From Perilla frutescens (Eukaryota > Streptophyta > Magnoliopsida > Lamiales > Lamiaceae): DNA of 64,000 bases. Below the pieces are notes generated by a model, which was given only the letters and a program-made list of their open reading frames with translations, was not told the DNA's origin and made no database searches. This document shows positions 32,675-44,734 of the stretch, one piece after another (position 1 is the stretch's first letter; each line of letters starts with the position of its first letter). The stretch covers positions 65,321,720 through 65,385,719 of the forward strand of contig BRKX01000009.1 of the NCBI GenBank assembly GCA_026008535.1, given 5' to 3'. Position numbers and translations under genes: made by a program.

Positions 32675-35600
32675 CTAATAAGGCAAGCTCTTAGAACTTG
32701 AACTAACCACCAACGCCTTCACCTTCGAACAATCCCCGCCGCCGCCGCCGCCGCCGCCACCGCCGCCATTGGCCCGGCGAGTGATAATCTCCATGTTTTT
32801 ATACAAACTCTGCTTCACAATCTTCTTCATCAATCTCCTCCCTTCATCACCACTCCGCCTATTCACCGGCGCAACCACCGCCGTCCTCCCCGTCAACGGG
32901 CCCGAATGAGGCCCGATTCTCCGATTCCTTTCGTCCCGAAACAGCTCCAAAATCCTCAAAGCCCGTTTCTGCGCCAACGGGCTCCCCAACAACGCTACTT
33001 CAAGCAGCACTTCCACCGCCCCCGCCGCCACCATTTTTCGCCTCTGCAACGAGCTCTGATGGGCTAAAACCATCAATATATACGCCGACGATTCTTGGCA
33101 TTTGGGCTTATCTCCCCACGTCATGGTCTCTATCAAGCTCTCCGGCATCATCGGATTCTGCTCCAACTCTTTCCTTCCGGCCAAGTTCACGACCAAGTTG
33201 CCTAAAGCCGCCAAACACTTCTCCGACACCGATTTCACCGACGACGACGTTAGAAGTGCGGTGACGACTCCTGCGGCGATCAGAGCTCCGGCGTTGTCCA
33301 GAACCGTAGAGAGATTGTACAGTGTGGCTATGCATGAATGCTTTGTGTCTGTAGTGATTGAATTTGAGTGGAGAATTGAGACTACTGCAGGGATCATTGC
33401 TGTTGAGTTGAGTGGAAATTGGCTGTTTGCTAGGGATGATATGCAGAGGAGGAGCTGGGCGAATTCTTGCCGGACTGTTTCGTCGAAATCGCCGATGTTT
33501 TCGGGTAAGTTTGAGAGGATTCCTGCCTCCACCATTAGAGCTTTGTTGCTGAAAAACAGAGATTGACCAAGAAAAACATTAATGAAGAGTTATACTTCGT
33601 TTTAGTATTGTGTACAGATATTTACATGTTGAGCTATTTTTTGATTTCTTATTTTTACATGCTGAGTTAGTTAAATTTAAGTTTGGAAAAGTTAGCCAGT
33701 TAGGATTGGAAATTATTAGTCACGTTGACGCACGCTACCCACATCCATTCGAGTACGGGCTCTTCTTGTCTCAAAAGTCCAGCTTGAAGGGATATGAGTA
33801 GTGTGTCGAGAACCCGTACTTTAATGGATGTGGGTAGTATGTATTAGCGTGATTAATAATTTTCCCTTCTAACTGTTAATTTTTTCAAACTTATACTACC
33901 CTTATTCATTGAAGTATGGACTCTTGTCTTGTCCAAAGAGTTCGTACTTTAATGATTGTGGGTCATGTGTGTTAGCGTGGCTAATAAATTTTCCTCTTAA
34001 CTACGTAATTTTTTTCAAACTTACACTACTTGCATCCACTCAAGTATGAACTATTGTTTTATCACAAGAGTCCATACTAGAATGGATGTGTTGGTGTCAC
34101 TAATTTGGTCCACAATTGGTCTAATTGGTCTTTTAACGTGTGTCTTATTTTATGCTTGATAATTAATCTTTGTAATAATTATATATTTTAACAATAAAAT
34201 TTATTTTCATTATTACAAAATAATAAAATTAATACAGATGGCTCCGTTGTGGGAGCTCCGGGTACTTTAGCGTGTGGTGGGTTTTTAGAAATTATATGGG
34301 CTCGGTGATTGCTTAGTTCCATGAAAATTTCGGGATTGGTTTTTCTTATGAGGCAGAGTTGTGGGGAGCCAGTCTAGCTCTGGAATTTGTGATTAGTCAA
34401 GGGATGGCCTACATATGGCTCGAGGTGAATTGGCCATTGGTTATGGGAATTTTTGCAAAGAAGATTGGCCTCATTCCTAGGAAGGTCAAGGCACGCTTAT
34501 TGATATTGTTCAGATCGTTTCAGAGAATTCAATTCAGAGTCTCCCATATCTACAGGGAAGGAAACCAAGTTGCAGATAAGCTAGCTTGCACTACTTTTCC
34601 AGTGGGTTGGTGGCAGTTCTCGCTTTCCGGACATAAACGCTTTAATGGAAACGGATTTCTTTGGTAGAGGCAATTTTAGATTAAGCAATAATGATTGATT
34701 CTTTGTTATTTTTTATGCTTGTAACTCTTCCATTGATTGTAGTTGATGGGGAGTTTTTTTGTTTTGTTGGATTGTAATTTGTTTCCTATTTTTCTCTTCT
34801 TTTGAAGGCAATTATAATATCCATTTCATTTGACAAAATAATAAACATGAAATAAGACACGGGATTAGACACCAATTCTAGACTAGAGAATTTCATCCGG
34901 CCTGAGTCCACATATTCTTATTCAATTAGAAGTATAATACTAAGAATTATGAACATGAATAGGTGTTTTTCTTTTAGTAAAGACATGAATAAGTTTAGTC
35001 CTTACACTTTTCCCCATATGATTTATACAAAAACTTAGAAACTCAAATTCCAAAACCAAAATTCACATATACTTCTTCTTCCCCTCACTCCCTAATCCCA
35101 TATTTACTTAACTAATTAAGTCAATAATGGCCACTAGGCCTCCATTATGGTTGATTTCCATCTTGTGCGTTTACCCTAATTTCCAATCTTCATAAACGTG
35201 CGGACATATTTTATTATTATATTTTTTAATTAATATAAAATAAGTTAATTAATAAAATGATATCACCAACATAATATATATATATATATATAGTAATAAA
35301 TAAAATATTATTTACAATATTAGAACTAAATTGTCGGCTCAATTAAAATCTACCTATTTAGTAGACCACCGCTAACCTTAATCAATTAATTAGATACTCT
35401 ATATCAATCAATCCAACCATAATGCTGACTAAATCTAAATCTCATTAAAGACCTAAGTCCAATTCGAACCCACCAATATTAATTTAAAAAGATAAACCGA
35501 TGTGCAACTAATCACTCTCTAGCCTTATTTTCTTCAAAAGTGTACAAAGACATCAATTCGAAATTGACTTCAAAAAATCATCAACATTTTCATTTTTTTT

Positions 35601-36124
35601 AGATAATTATCTAATTAATCAAGACTCACAACTTTATCAAATAAAGATATTAAAAAAAATCAAATTACTTACGTGAAAGAGCCATTTGCGAGCTCCACCA
35701 ACGCTCGAACCGCCAATCTTCGACGCGCCACCACATCGGAACCAGCCATGGCAACCAGCGGCGGAATGACGCCGAGCTCCGCCATCTTCTTCCGCCGCTT
35801 CAAGTCTTCTTCGGCCAGCTTTCTTATCTCCTCCGCCGCCGCCTCTTTCTCCTCCCAGCTCCCAAAATGAAGCTTCTTCACAGACGTTTGCAACGCCACC
35901 ATCCAACCGTCATGACCCTCCAATTTCCCGGCGGCCGTTTCCTCCTCATTCCTTCCCGCTTTCTGTGCATTCATAGATTTTTCCGGCGGCTTATTATTTC
36001 TTAGGACGACGCCGTTTAAGTGAAGTAACCTTCTCATACGAGTAAAGAACCTTAGCTTTGTGTAAGCAAAAAACCAGTTGGTGAAAGAATCTGACCTTTT
36101 TGGAGGTTGTGGATGAACTGACAT
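32675..36124 (-). CDS. Armadillo-repeat protein related to plant U-box/ARM proteins but without a U-box
   Basis: Two exons on the minus strand, 36124-35673 and 33548-32675, split by a 2.1-kb intron; 441 aa. The N-terminal 70 residues are basic and polar (MRRLLHLNGVVLRN). ARM-type helices run from about residue 85 (EEIRKLAEEDLKRRKKMAELGVIPPLV) to about 370 (AGAVEVLLEVALLGS, AQKRALRILELFRDE). The C-terminus contains an 11-glycine tract from a GGC repeat (about 32740-32766) and ends SSSSKSLPY. The closest known group is PUB-ARM E3 ligases, but no U-box is encoded here, so a ubiquitin role would be guesswork. The ARM solenoid suggests protein-protein binding. A (GA)n tract lies about 175 bp upstream of the start. 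Confidence 0.83.
33673..34120. repeat. Array of three degenerate hairpin units in the ARM-gene intron
   Basis: Unit 1 is a palindrome whose inner arms are CCACATCCATTCGAGTACGG and CCCGTACTTTAATGGATGTGG, with outer arms AAGTTTGGAAAAGTTAGCC and the inverse near 33890. Units 2 (about 33890-34015) and 3 (about 34016-34120) repeat the arms with more changes (GAAGTATGGACTCTTG / AGTTCGTACTTTAATG; CAAGTATGAACTATTG / GTCCATACTAGAATGG). It looks like tandem growth of a hairpin-forming element. Confidence 0.6.
34231..34670 (+). pseudogene. LINE-type RNase H domain relic inside the ARM-gene intron
   Basis: The plus strand, opposite to the host gene, encodes NTDGSVVGAPGTLACGGF, a frameshift, then FSYEAELWGASLALEFV, YIWLEVNWPLVM and YREGNQVADKLA. 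This is the order of the plant non-LTR RNase H (RVT_3) motifs. One stop (in SVIA*FHENF), one frameshift and an Asp-to-Asn change in the WLEVD motif mark it as dead. No reverse transcriptase precedes it, so only the 3' end of an element was inserted, or the rest was lost. Confidence 0.8.
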
Positions 36125-36293
36125 TTTTTTTTTTTTGAAGAATTTCGATTCAAATTCTTTGTGTGATGATATTTCTTGTGTTCTTCTCTCTTTTGTCGCG
36201 GTTCGTTTATGTCTGAGATTCTTGGTATTTGACTATTGTCTATTTGTGAGAGAAAAGCCAAGAATCGAACTAAGGAATAGACTTTGTAGACAA

Positions 36294-36298
<5 letters not shown>

Positions 36299-36337
<39 letters not shown>
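36299..36337. repeat. (GA)n microsatellite upstream of the ARM gene
   Basis: A pure GA run of 39 bp, CT-rich on the gene's sense strand, about 175 bp before the start codon. It may lie in the 5' UTR, where CT tracts are common in plants. Confidence 0.9.
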
Positions 36338-36338
<1 letters not shown>

Positions 36339-36419
36339 ACATGCAGCCTAAGAATCTAAGATAGGAGTTACACGGATGATGGTATCGTATTTCAAATTTG
36401 GTATCGCTGTGTAATGATG

Positions 36420-36997
36420 AAATTTATAAGTTTAATAATAGATATTATAAAAATAAAAATTAATTATAACATAATTGATCTAGTCACATTTATCAATAAA
36501 AGAATGAAATTTTAAAAATTATAAATCATATTTTTAAAATAATCAACCCCTAGCTAATAATCTTTTCTTTGAAAATTAAATATTAAAAAATAATTATACA
36601 CTCTAATTGGATAGGGTGAACTTTAAAAAATAATCATAAAATTAAAATAAAACATAATAAATTAAAATTGACAAAAAATGAAAGAAAAATTCTAAGTTTG
36701 ATTGTGGAATGCCGGTTGGAATATCAAATTTGGAATAGAGGATCCCTTTCGGTAGTTACAACATCATTAAAAAAAACAATTATGATATTTCTAATCATTG
36801 GTAAAACATTTTTTTAATATAGTTTTTCCATGAAAATTTTTTCAAAAAAAAAAAAAGTATACCAGATTATTGGTAAAAAACAATTTGACCCCAATAAAAA
36901 TTTTCTTATTTCGTCCCTAGTTATGGTACCGTCTAACTAACTGTTCATGATTGTAAGTCTTTCATTTTTTTTAATCCAAAAATAAATATAAGTTTGC

Positions 36998-37034
<37 letters not shown>

Positions 37035-38349
37035 CAGATGAAAAAAAATTCATATAATTAATTCAATAATGATTTTGTTATTTATACTGACTATTTATTT
37101 GAGTTAATTTTACAATTCATAAGTTATAATAACACTTATATTATATATGCATATATATATTGATTGGACAAGAGACAGTTCATATCAAAAATTCTTGAAT
37201 TATTTGGACGATGAATTATAAAAAAAAATATAGGAAAATTCCCAATTTCTCATAGTGCATCTTTTATTGTGAGTTTTAGTCAGACAGCACTGACAATGGA
37301 TGGTATACTAAGGCAAAGACATAATTATTTTTGTAACTATTAACTGCCGAGGGTTAAATTTAATTATATTTAAATTCCAATTTTAGGTTTAATATAGTAT
37401 TTTCATTAATATTAAATAGTGAATCAAAAATATATAGTAGTGAATCACAAGTAGTTTTATTTACTTTTTTTTTCTATTTCAAGTTTTTAATTTGTTATTT
37501 TACGAATAGGAAGTAATCAAGTTAGGAAGAAGAATTTGAAACTCCTCAGGTCATATACAGATACTATTATAAAATTCATATATTATTTTCTATTGGAGTG
37601 GAATTCAGTAAATAACACGTGAATATAATACCCTTTAAAAAAACACACAAATATAATATATTATAAGTGTGGTTGATAAATTGTTTGGACAGCATTAATT
37701 GTTTGTTGGGGAATCAGGTTTAACTACAGCTCTTACATTATATATAGGATAATTCTATTTAGCATAAATTGTGCCAGTACAATAATAAGAAAATAATGTT
37801 AAATAATTATATTATTCTTATTAGATTATTTATTTTAAGAGAATTTAAAATTTAAAATTCCTCTCTCTTCATTAATTTATGCGTTGCTAACTATTTCTTT
37901 TCATTTAATAATTGAATTACAATATTCAATTAATTCCTCATTAACCTAATTTATGATTATTTGATTAATAAAAAATGGCTCTAATTAGAAGATGATGGCT
38001 AGTTAGTTCAATTCATTATTACAGATCAAAAATATTACTTGGAAGATAATTAAACTTTGAACTCCAATTCTTCAATTAATCAAAAGTTTTAATCAATTTA
38101 GTTATGATTATTTGATTTGAATATTTTTAAAAAAGTTTAATGGTTGATGGTGTCAATAATATCAATCACCAGAATATTTTTTTTGCATGGCTTCTTCAAC
38201 ATTGAATTAAATCGCTATTTGTTTCTCCATTATTATCATTAGCTTCTTCATCATTGGTAAGGCTATAATTTTCACTTAAATCAAATAATTACTCCATAAT
38301 ATCAGCATTATCCGTATTCATTAAAATAACTAGTGTTCTAATGTGTTTT

Positions 38350-38398
<49 letters not shown>

Positions 38399-38800
38399 TT
38401 TTCTAAATTATTTTCATATTGATGTTCAAGTACAAATATTAATTTGAGTAGTTTAATTTCTGTTTTTATTTTTTTATAAAGCAAATTCATTGTATTTTAG
38501 ACTTAGCTTAGGGTAGAAAATAGAGGATGATTTTTATGCATTATTGATTATTCATGCATTCAAATCAAATAACACACACACACATATATATATATATTAC
38601 GAATTAAATTGATAAAACTATGAATAATAAAAGATAGTATTGTTCTCTTTAATTAACGTCCAATCAAATATATTGATCGTGGCTTTATCTATTTCACTTC
38701 TCCTTTTCTTAGCTACCCACAATTCAACATGTGTTTTTCGTGGCCTCTAACAAATTAGAGTTTGTAATAACTTTTACTTTACACCACCTCTTTGCATTAC
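36420..38800. other. Intergenic AT-rich DNA with (AT)n runs, no gene
   Basis: Positions 36420-36740 resemble the AT-rich palindromic family (GATAGGGTGAACTTTAAAAA). (AT)n runs occur at 37000-37032 and 38353-38397. Nothing else recognisable, and no open frame with a family signature. Confidence 0.5.
38353..38397. repeat. (AT)n microsatellite
   Basis: A pure AT dinucleotide run of about 45 bp, the longest in the window. Confidence 0.9.
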
Positions 38801-38809
38801 ACTATCAAT

Positions 38810-39526
38810 TAGGGTTGTAAACGAATCAAATAATTTTGGTTCGGTTCAATATTCGATTCGATTTTTTGATATTCGAAATTGGAAATTTGTGATTCGAATA
38901 CAAATACAAATACTTTTTCCGATTCGATTAGTTATCAAATTCAAACTCAAAATTATGATATTCAATTCGATATTCGAAAATATTCGATTCGATTTATGTT
39001 TATATATATATATATAAACATACATATATATATAATGGATTCTGATATATAAATATTTATTAGTATGTGATTTATTATGATTTGTGAACAGTGAGTTGGA
39101 ACACATAAATATGTTTTTAGCATCTATTATTGAGTGTTTATTAGGTGAATGTATTAGAAATATCATTTATTATTGAGTTTTGTGTTTAATTATTTATTAG
39201 GTAAAATATTAGTTTAAAATATTATTTTAGGAAATTTTCTTCAAAATTGTGAATCGAATATATTCGAATCGAATCGAATAGTGTAAAATTAAGGAAATTT
39301 CGAATCGAATCAAATCATATTGTATGTTTATAATACACTTAAAAAAAAATCAAATTGAATATTCGAATCGAATCGAATATTTGCGAATATCTTATCGAAT
39401 CGAATACGAATAAAAAAAATATTTGAAGTCGAATCGAATACCGAATCGAATATGCAACAATTTTTTCAAATCAAATCGAATCGAATATATAGATATTTGC
39501 TCCGATTCGATTAGTTTACAATCCTA
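38810..39526. mobile_element. hAT-type element with TAGGRTTGTAAAC ends and GAATCGAATCG repeats
   Basis: Left end TAGGGTTGTAAACGAATC, right end the inverse of TAGGATTGTAAACTAATC, flanked by a perfect 8-bp duplication CTATCAAT at 38802-38809 and 39527-39534. Both sides are packed with short GATTCGAATA-like repeats, in one orientation on the left and the inverse on the right. The centre is AT-rich. There is no transposase. Confidence 0.85.
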
Positions 39527-39699
39527 CTATCAATATCAATTTAATCTGTTTTGTATCACTTATAAACCCTTAGATTATTAATGATCTCTATCGATCACAT
39601 TTCTTGGTTAACTCTCTTATAGACTTATTATATACTTTCTAAGCATCAACCAATTATATAATTCATCTCTTGTTTTGAATAATTAAAATTACTTTTTTA

Positions 39700-40560
39700 T
39701 AGAGTTGGTATTTAGTGCAGCAGGGACCCGTGCAACACAAATCAGACAGTGCGTGTCCCCACATGCACCACACAACGCATGGGGGATACACGTCCGTCAG
39801 TTTTTTTTTTTTTCGATATTCTGTTCTCTTCTTTTATATATATTTTTCTCCGAAAATTTTATATCCTAAAATAAAAGTGATTTAATTATTTTTATCAGAC
39901 GACTCGCACAGTGCACTTGCCCGACGCTAACGCGTGGGATTGTGCTATGCGTTCGATAATTAATTTGTTCGAAATAAATATATACCCTAAAATGTAATTA
40001 GTGAATCCTAAAATTAAAGTGAATTAATTTAATTTTTTTTTAATTAATTTAGTTTTTTTATTCGACGTCTCGCTCTGTGCACTCGCCTGATGCTAATGCG
40101 TGGGCTCGTGCACTGCGCTCGATAATTAATTTTTTTGAAATAAATATATCCTCCAAAATGAAATTAGAGAACCATAAACTTAAAATGAATTGATTTCATT
40201 TTGGAATTAATTAATTTAATTTTTTATCTGGCGTATCGCGTAGTGCACTCACTCGACGCTCACGTGTGGGTTCATGCATTGCTCTTGATAATTAATATTT
40301 TCAAATTAAATATAAGTCATAATTGAGATTAATAAATTCTAAAAAATGTAAACCCTAAAAAAAAATCTAAAAACCCTACCCTCCCCCCCAAAAAAAAAAT
40401 CTAAAAATCCTAAAAAAACACACTAACCCTAAAAAAAATCATAAACCCTAAACCCCTAGACCATAAACATTAACTGTGATGGAATGGAGCGGATCAACCC
40501 GCGAATTGGGACGGGTTGACCTTTGAATTTAACCAAATATTAACCCGTTGTACTGAGTAA
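39700..40560. repeat. 166-bp tandem repeat with CCCTAAA-rich tail
   Basis: The segment GTGCAC...CGACGCTAACGCGTGGG recurs at 39911, 40077 and 40243, an exact spacing of 166 bp, each followed by TTCGATAATTAAT-like sequence and an AT-rich stretch. A worn unit precedes at about 39749. Past 40330 the sequence becomes AAACCCTAAAAA-type, then GAGCGGATCAACCCGCGAAT. The whole block is related to the insertion in intron 1 of X8 gene 2 (5783-6280). Confidence 0.65.
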
Positions 40561-40599
40561 CTCATACATCAATTAATGTATTGAATAGTTGGTGTCTTT

Positions 40600-41630
40600 T
40601 ATATAATTGGGAGATGAGAGGTTGTGATTCGTAATTTATTCTTTCATACTCTCACCCTTATCAAGAGGAGACATACTACTAAGCTAGACCCATCTTAATA
40701 TATACATCTCGTGAAATTAAATAATATAGCAACTTAATTGTTGAAGTATAATCAAAGTACAATATAATTAATCAAGAGGCAAAAGTACAGAAACTTAATA
40801 TATCTATAATTATCTAGAGAGTAATATATAATTATTTATAAGAAGATATAATGGTAAACACATATTCCTCTTTCAGGAAGACAAAAAAAAATTAAAAAAA
40901 TGAAAAGAAACCAAAGTTATTCATTTGGATTACATTAGTAGCGAGGATTCGAAAAGTGTTCAATTGGAACAAGAAAACGTGACCAAATAGGTCCTAGTTA
41001 CTCTTCGGGACAGAGTTGTAGGAGTAAGTCATTACAAATTACACACACACACACATATATATATATATGTATTATATAAGATTTTTATTTTTTTGAAAAA
41101 AGAAGAAGAATTTTTTAGCTTAATATAGTGATGCAAGCAAAATGATGTAATGAGATGATGCATTTTTTTTCACTTTGGCCTCAATCTCCTTGTGTTAATT
41201 TGGAATTTATTTTCAAAGCTTTCTTATAGAGTTTGGTAGACAAGACACTTCTCATGATGATAATTTATACTAATATTCACTTCAAATGGTTCATTAAAAT
41301 TTATCATATAAATTGAGTGCGAAAAGATATTTATATATTCCTTCATTATTAATTGCATAAAACTTCTACTTAGGAACTTCAATTTGTAAGAAATAAAAGT
41401 AACCAAGTTACTTAATAAAACCGGTGTATGAAATTATTTAATTAACTAGCATAAACACGATCTCATAATTAAAAGATCGATCATATAGTTGAATTTCGTC
41501 AATACATATATATATATATATATATATATTCTAATTCGATTCATGTACATTTATGAAAATTATCAGTTAGTATCTAAACATTTTAATTAAAACAAAAAGG
41601 TTACTTAAAAAAAAAAAAAAGAAGAAGAAG
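40600..41630. other. Intergenic AT-rich DNA, no gene
   Basis: Contains short CA and AT microsatellites (41041-41068, 41507-41529). Nothing else supported. Confidence 0.5.
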
Positions 41631-41636
41631 AAGAAT

Positions 41637-41707
41637 TGCACCAGCCGGGAATCGAACCCGGGTCTGTACCGTGGCAGGGTACTATTCTACCACTAGACCA
41701 CTGGTGC
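41637..41707 (-). tRNA. tRNA-Gly (anticodon GCC)
   Basis: The 71-nt minus-strand sequence begins GCACCAGTGG, folds into a standard cloverleaf, and has A-box GTGGTCTAGTGGTAG, anticodon loop CTGCCAC (anticodon at 41673-41675), and B-box GGGTTCGATTCCC. The acceptor stem GCACCAG pairs with CTGGTGC, and the discriminator base is A. There is no intron and, as expected for a nuclear gene, no encoded CCA. A T-rich stretch on the minus strand just downstream (about 41600-41625) can serve as the Pol III terminator. Confidence 0.97.
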
Positions 41708-42217
41708 CTTGTTGTTATGATTTGATATGAAATTATACTTGTCGACTACAGAGTATATCTTCATGCCGGAAGATTGAGAGTGTAACCGGTGAACTGAGCC
41801 GGCTGGTGAGCTACTCAATATTTCATTCAACAAAACATGATATAAGTTCGACTTATGAATCGTTATCAATTTTTATAATACTCAACTCGTAAGCTCATGA
41901 AATAATAGATATGATATTTTAGTTATACTTATATGATGTAAACACTTTAATTTCAACAAATTTATTTTCATTTATTATATTATAATTTATTGATTTATTT
42001 AAATACTCAACATTGAGTAATTATTAAACAAATATATTTAACGTTTTATCTATATTTTCTAAGGTTTTCTTAAGCTCGTTTATGCCCACAACTCATTTAT
42101 AGTTCTAGATAGAATGACCCTTGCATAAGAATTATATTGCCCCTAATTTACATGAAATGCTTAATTTGCATGGCTTCTTCAATTTCTTCATAAAGAGAAA
42201 TATGATCAACAACGGGA

Positions 42218-42357
42218 AATTCTATGCTATCCCATGGGGTACTATCCACTACCACAATAATCTCGACATGTGGATATAGTGTCTAGTATTTTAATCAATA
42301 TCCACGTATCGAGATCCTTGTGGTTGTAGGTAGTAGTATCCGTGGGATAGCACAATT
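42218..42357. repeat. 140-bp hairpin-forming inverted repeat downstream of the bHLH gene
   Basis: The left arm (GCTATCCCATGGGGTACTAT ... CTCGACATGTGGATAT) pairs with the right arm (ATATCCACGTATCGAG ... AGTATCCGTGGGATAGC) over nearly 60 bp around a 20-bp loop. It is either a small MITE or a long-hairpin transcript source. Confidence 0.6.
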
Positions 42358-42584
42358 TATCCATACCTATTTTTCTACACTGGGACACAAACCATTAAAA
42401 TCCACACAAAAACCAAGGCATTAAACTCAGGAAGCATTCAACATCATCTACAACAATTTCTTGTTTCTATTTGGCCTTGTCCAGACCACAATTATGAGAT
42501 CACATGCACAACTTTGATCCCACAACATGACATGGACTTCCCCATTGACACGACACGATAGCATCAACACGACTTTCAGAACAA

Positions 42585-44734
42585 TCATGCGAACAAGTAC
42601 GAAGAGGAGTCGAGACATGAACCCCGTTGCCTTTTACGAGGGACAAACAGTTGTTCAGCAGACTCTGCCAATGCAGAGACCTTCTCAAGAATATTGCTTA
42701 AAGCCGTGTGGACAGAACTGACCGTAAGTTCCCTAGCAGAAGCACTGGCAGTGTGCCCTTCGACTGTTGTAATCAAGAACGCAATCTTCACCCTGCTTCC
42801 CAACGTAGATATCTCAGACTTCAGAACTCGAACTGGAAGGTTATTGATCACTTGCCTCACATCGGACAGTAGATCAGGCCAGTGCTCGCAGCAGAGCGAA
42901 GCACTGAGCATGAACGAACCATCACCAGTATTGTTCTCAAGTTTTTCGACTTTTACTTCATCAGTGTCCATCGGGATATGCATGCCTTCACTGGCTTGTG
43001 ATGCCGTTGCCCTCAGCTGCTTTATTTGGCTGACAACTTCAGCTAGAAGAGTGGCTTTGTCCATCTGTCAACCAACATTTGACAGAAATTTTAATGAACT
43101 GAAAGAATCATAAGATTTAATCTTCATTTTCATTTAGCATATCAATTAACAGACAAAACTATATGATATACAAATACCAGAGAAACGACGAAAAACAGCT
43201 GACAATGAGCAACATCATCATCGGCTGCATGACAGAAAACAGTTCATTTGTTTCAGTTGGTGAAAGCAAATTAAACAATTTAGCATCAAATAGTTTGAGA
43301 AAATATGTAGTAAACAAATGGGGAAGCAGTATGTGTAGCTCCACAAACTCATGCCACCTATTTCAATTTAGAGCTGATACAAAATAACAAGTAATAAAGA
43401 ATTGGTTGATCAACATTATAATAAACATGCTAACTACATACAAAATCAAATTAAGACGAAGTGATAGATCAACAAACATCACATTCAACTGCTGCCGACA
43501 TAATTAGTAAAGCAAATAACTGGTTCAACCTTTGCATCTGAAACATAACTAGGGAGGGTTATACTATCAAGTCAAAATTTGCAACATAAAAAGAATACAA
43601 TGGCAACTTAGTCCATATCTTCTCTTTCCAGGATAGTCACAATCAGCATTCAACTTCTCATTTGTTTTTATGTTGAATCCAGACGACAACGATATATCAA
43701 AATATTTCAGCACAAAAACAAATTCTTGCTGTAATACAGTCATCAACAAGAATAGACTTGCTCATATATAACCACTGGAAAATGACTTATGTTATTAAAC
43801 TTGAAATACAACCAATCCCACATCAGCAGGTATTTAGCTTTTCATCCAATCAAAATCATCCAGCTACATCGAAGCATAGTTGCATACGCGAAATCTGACC
43901 TTTGAGAGCCAGGCAATATTCAAAAACAAAGAAAAACACAGTGACAAACTAATATATGTTTTAGTCAACACCACCACTTCCTCAAACGTAATATTATGGA
44001 ATTGACAACTTGACATTTCAAGAATAGAATACCATTGCTAAATTTGAAGGACAAGATAATCACACACATTAATTCAATCATGTATTAAACTAGAAAGCAC
44101 ACACATTCCACATTCCACATTCCATTAAGACAGTCCCTTCTTCATGAAAACTGAGACTGATTCTTCTTTTCAATAGTTCACTATCAACAAAAGGCATCAA
44201 AAGGGGCTTCACAAAGTCACAAACAATGCATCGGATAAATGAAACCATAGCTCCGCAAGAATGATCCAAGATGTTCGCAAATTCCAAAAGTCGAAAGAAA
44301 CTCATAACTCCCTATCTCTTACCAGCAGTACTTTACAAGCACACAAACGAGTGGACAATACTAAATCAACAGCAAGCATTACATGCTAATTAATTGAAAT
44401 CTTATACGTTTACACGGACCTTTTCGTTGTTAGGAACAAGTCCTCGAAGGCTTTCCAAATGTGCATTGATTCTTTCCCTCCTCCTCCTCTCTGCCTCACT
44501 ATGGCTTTTCAATGCCTCTACTGTCTTCGTATCCGAATTTCCATTTCTTTTCCCCATTCTCCCTGAAGCCTTCACTAACTCCCCCTTCTCACCATCCAAC
44601 ACCAAAGACTGCTTAACAGGCATCGACAAACTGCCCCTATTTTCTACAATCCTACTTGAATTATGCAATGACTGATTCACTAACCCGCCACCATCCGACT
44701 CAAAGTTGAAATTATACTGATTCTCGCAATGCAT
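42585..44734 (-). CDS. bHLH transcription factor with ACT-like C-terminus (bHLH30/106-like)
   Basis: Two exons on the minus strand, 44734-44420 and 43064-42585, separated by a 1.36-kb intron; 264 aa. The basic region KSHSEAERRRRERI carries the His-Glu-Arg set used for E-box/G-box contact. The helix-loop-helix spans about residues 83-123 and is split by the intron between PNNEK and MDKATLLAEVV. The C-terminal half (SLCCEHWPDLLSDVRQVINN, VKIAFLITTVEG, LTVSSVHTALSNILEKV) looks like the ACT-like dimerisation region of this subfamily. The exon 1/2 join is in phase 0 and exon 2 happens to begin with ATG. Acts as a nuclear DNA-binding dimer; targets unknown. The subgroup name is from memory of the family pattern. 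Confidence 0.87.

Noticed and set aside
33102..33566. 154-codon plus-strand frame opposite the ARM gene
   Set aside because: Antisense shadow; the minus strand shows ARM-repeat conservation and correct splice phase.
33673..34120. CRISPR-like array
   Set aside because: The repeats are palindromic and diverged, with no constant spacer length, in a plant intron.
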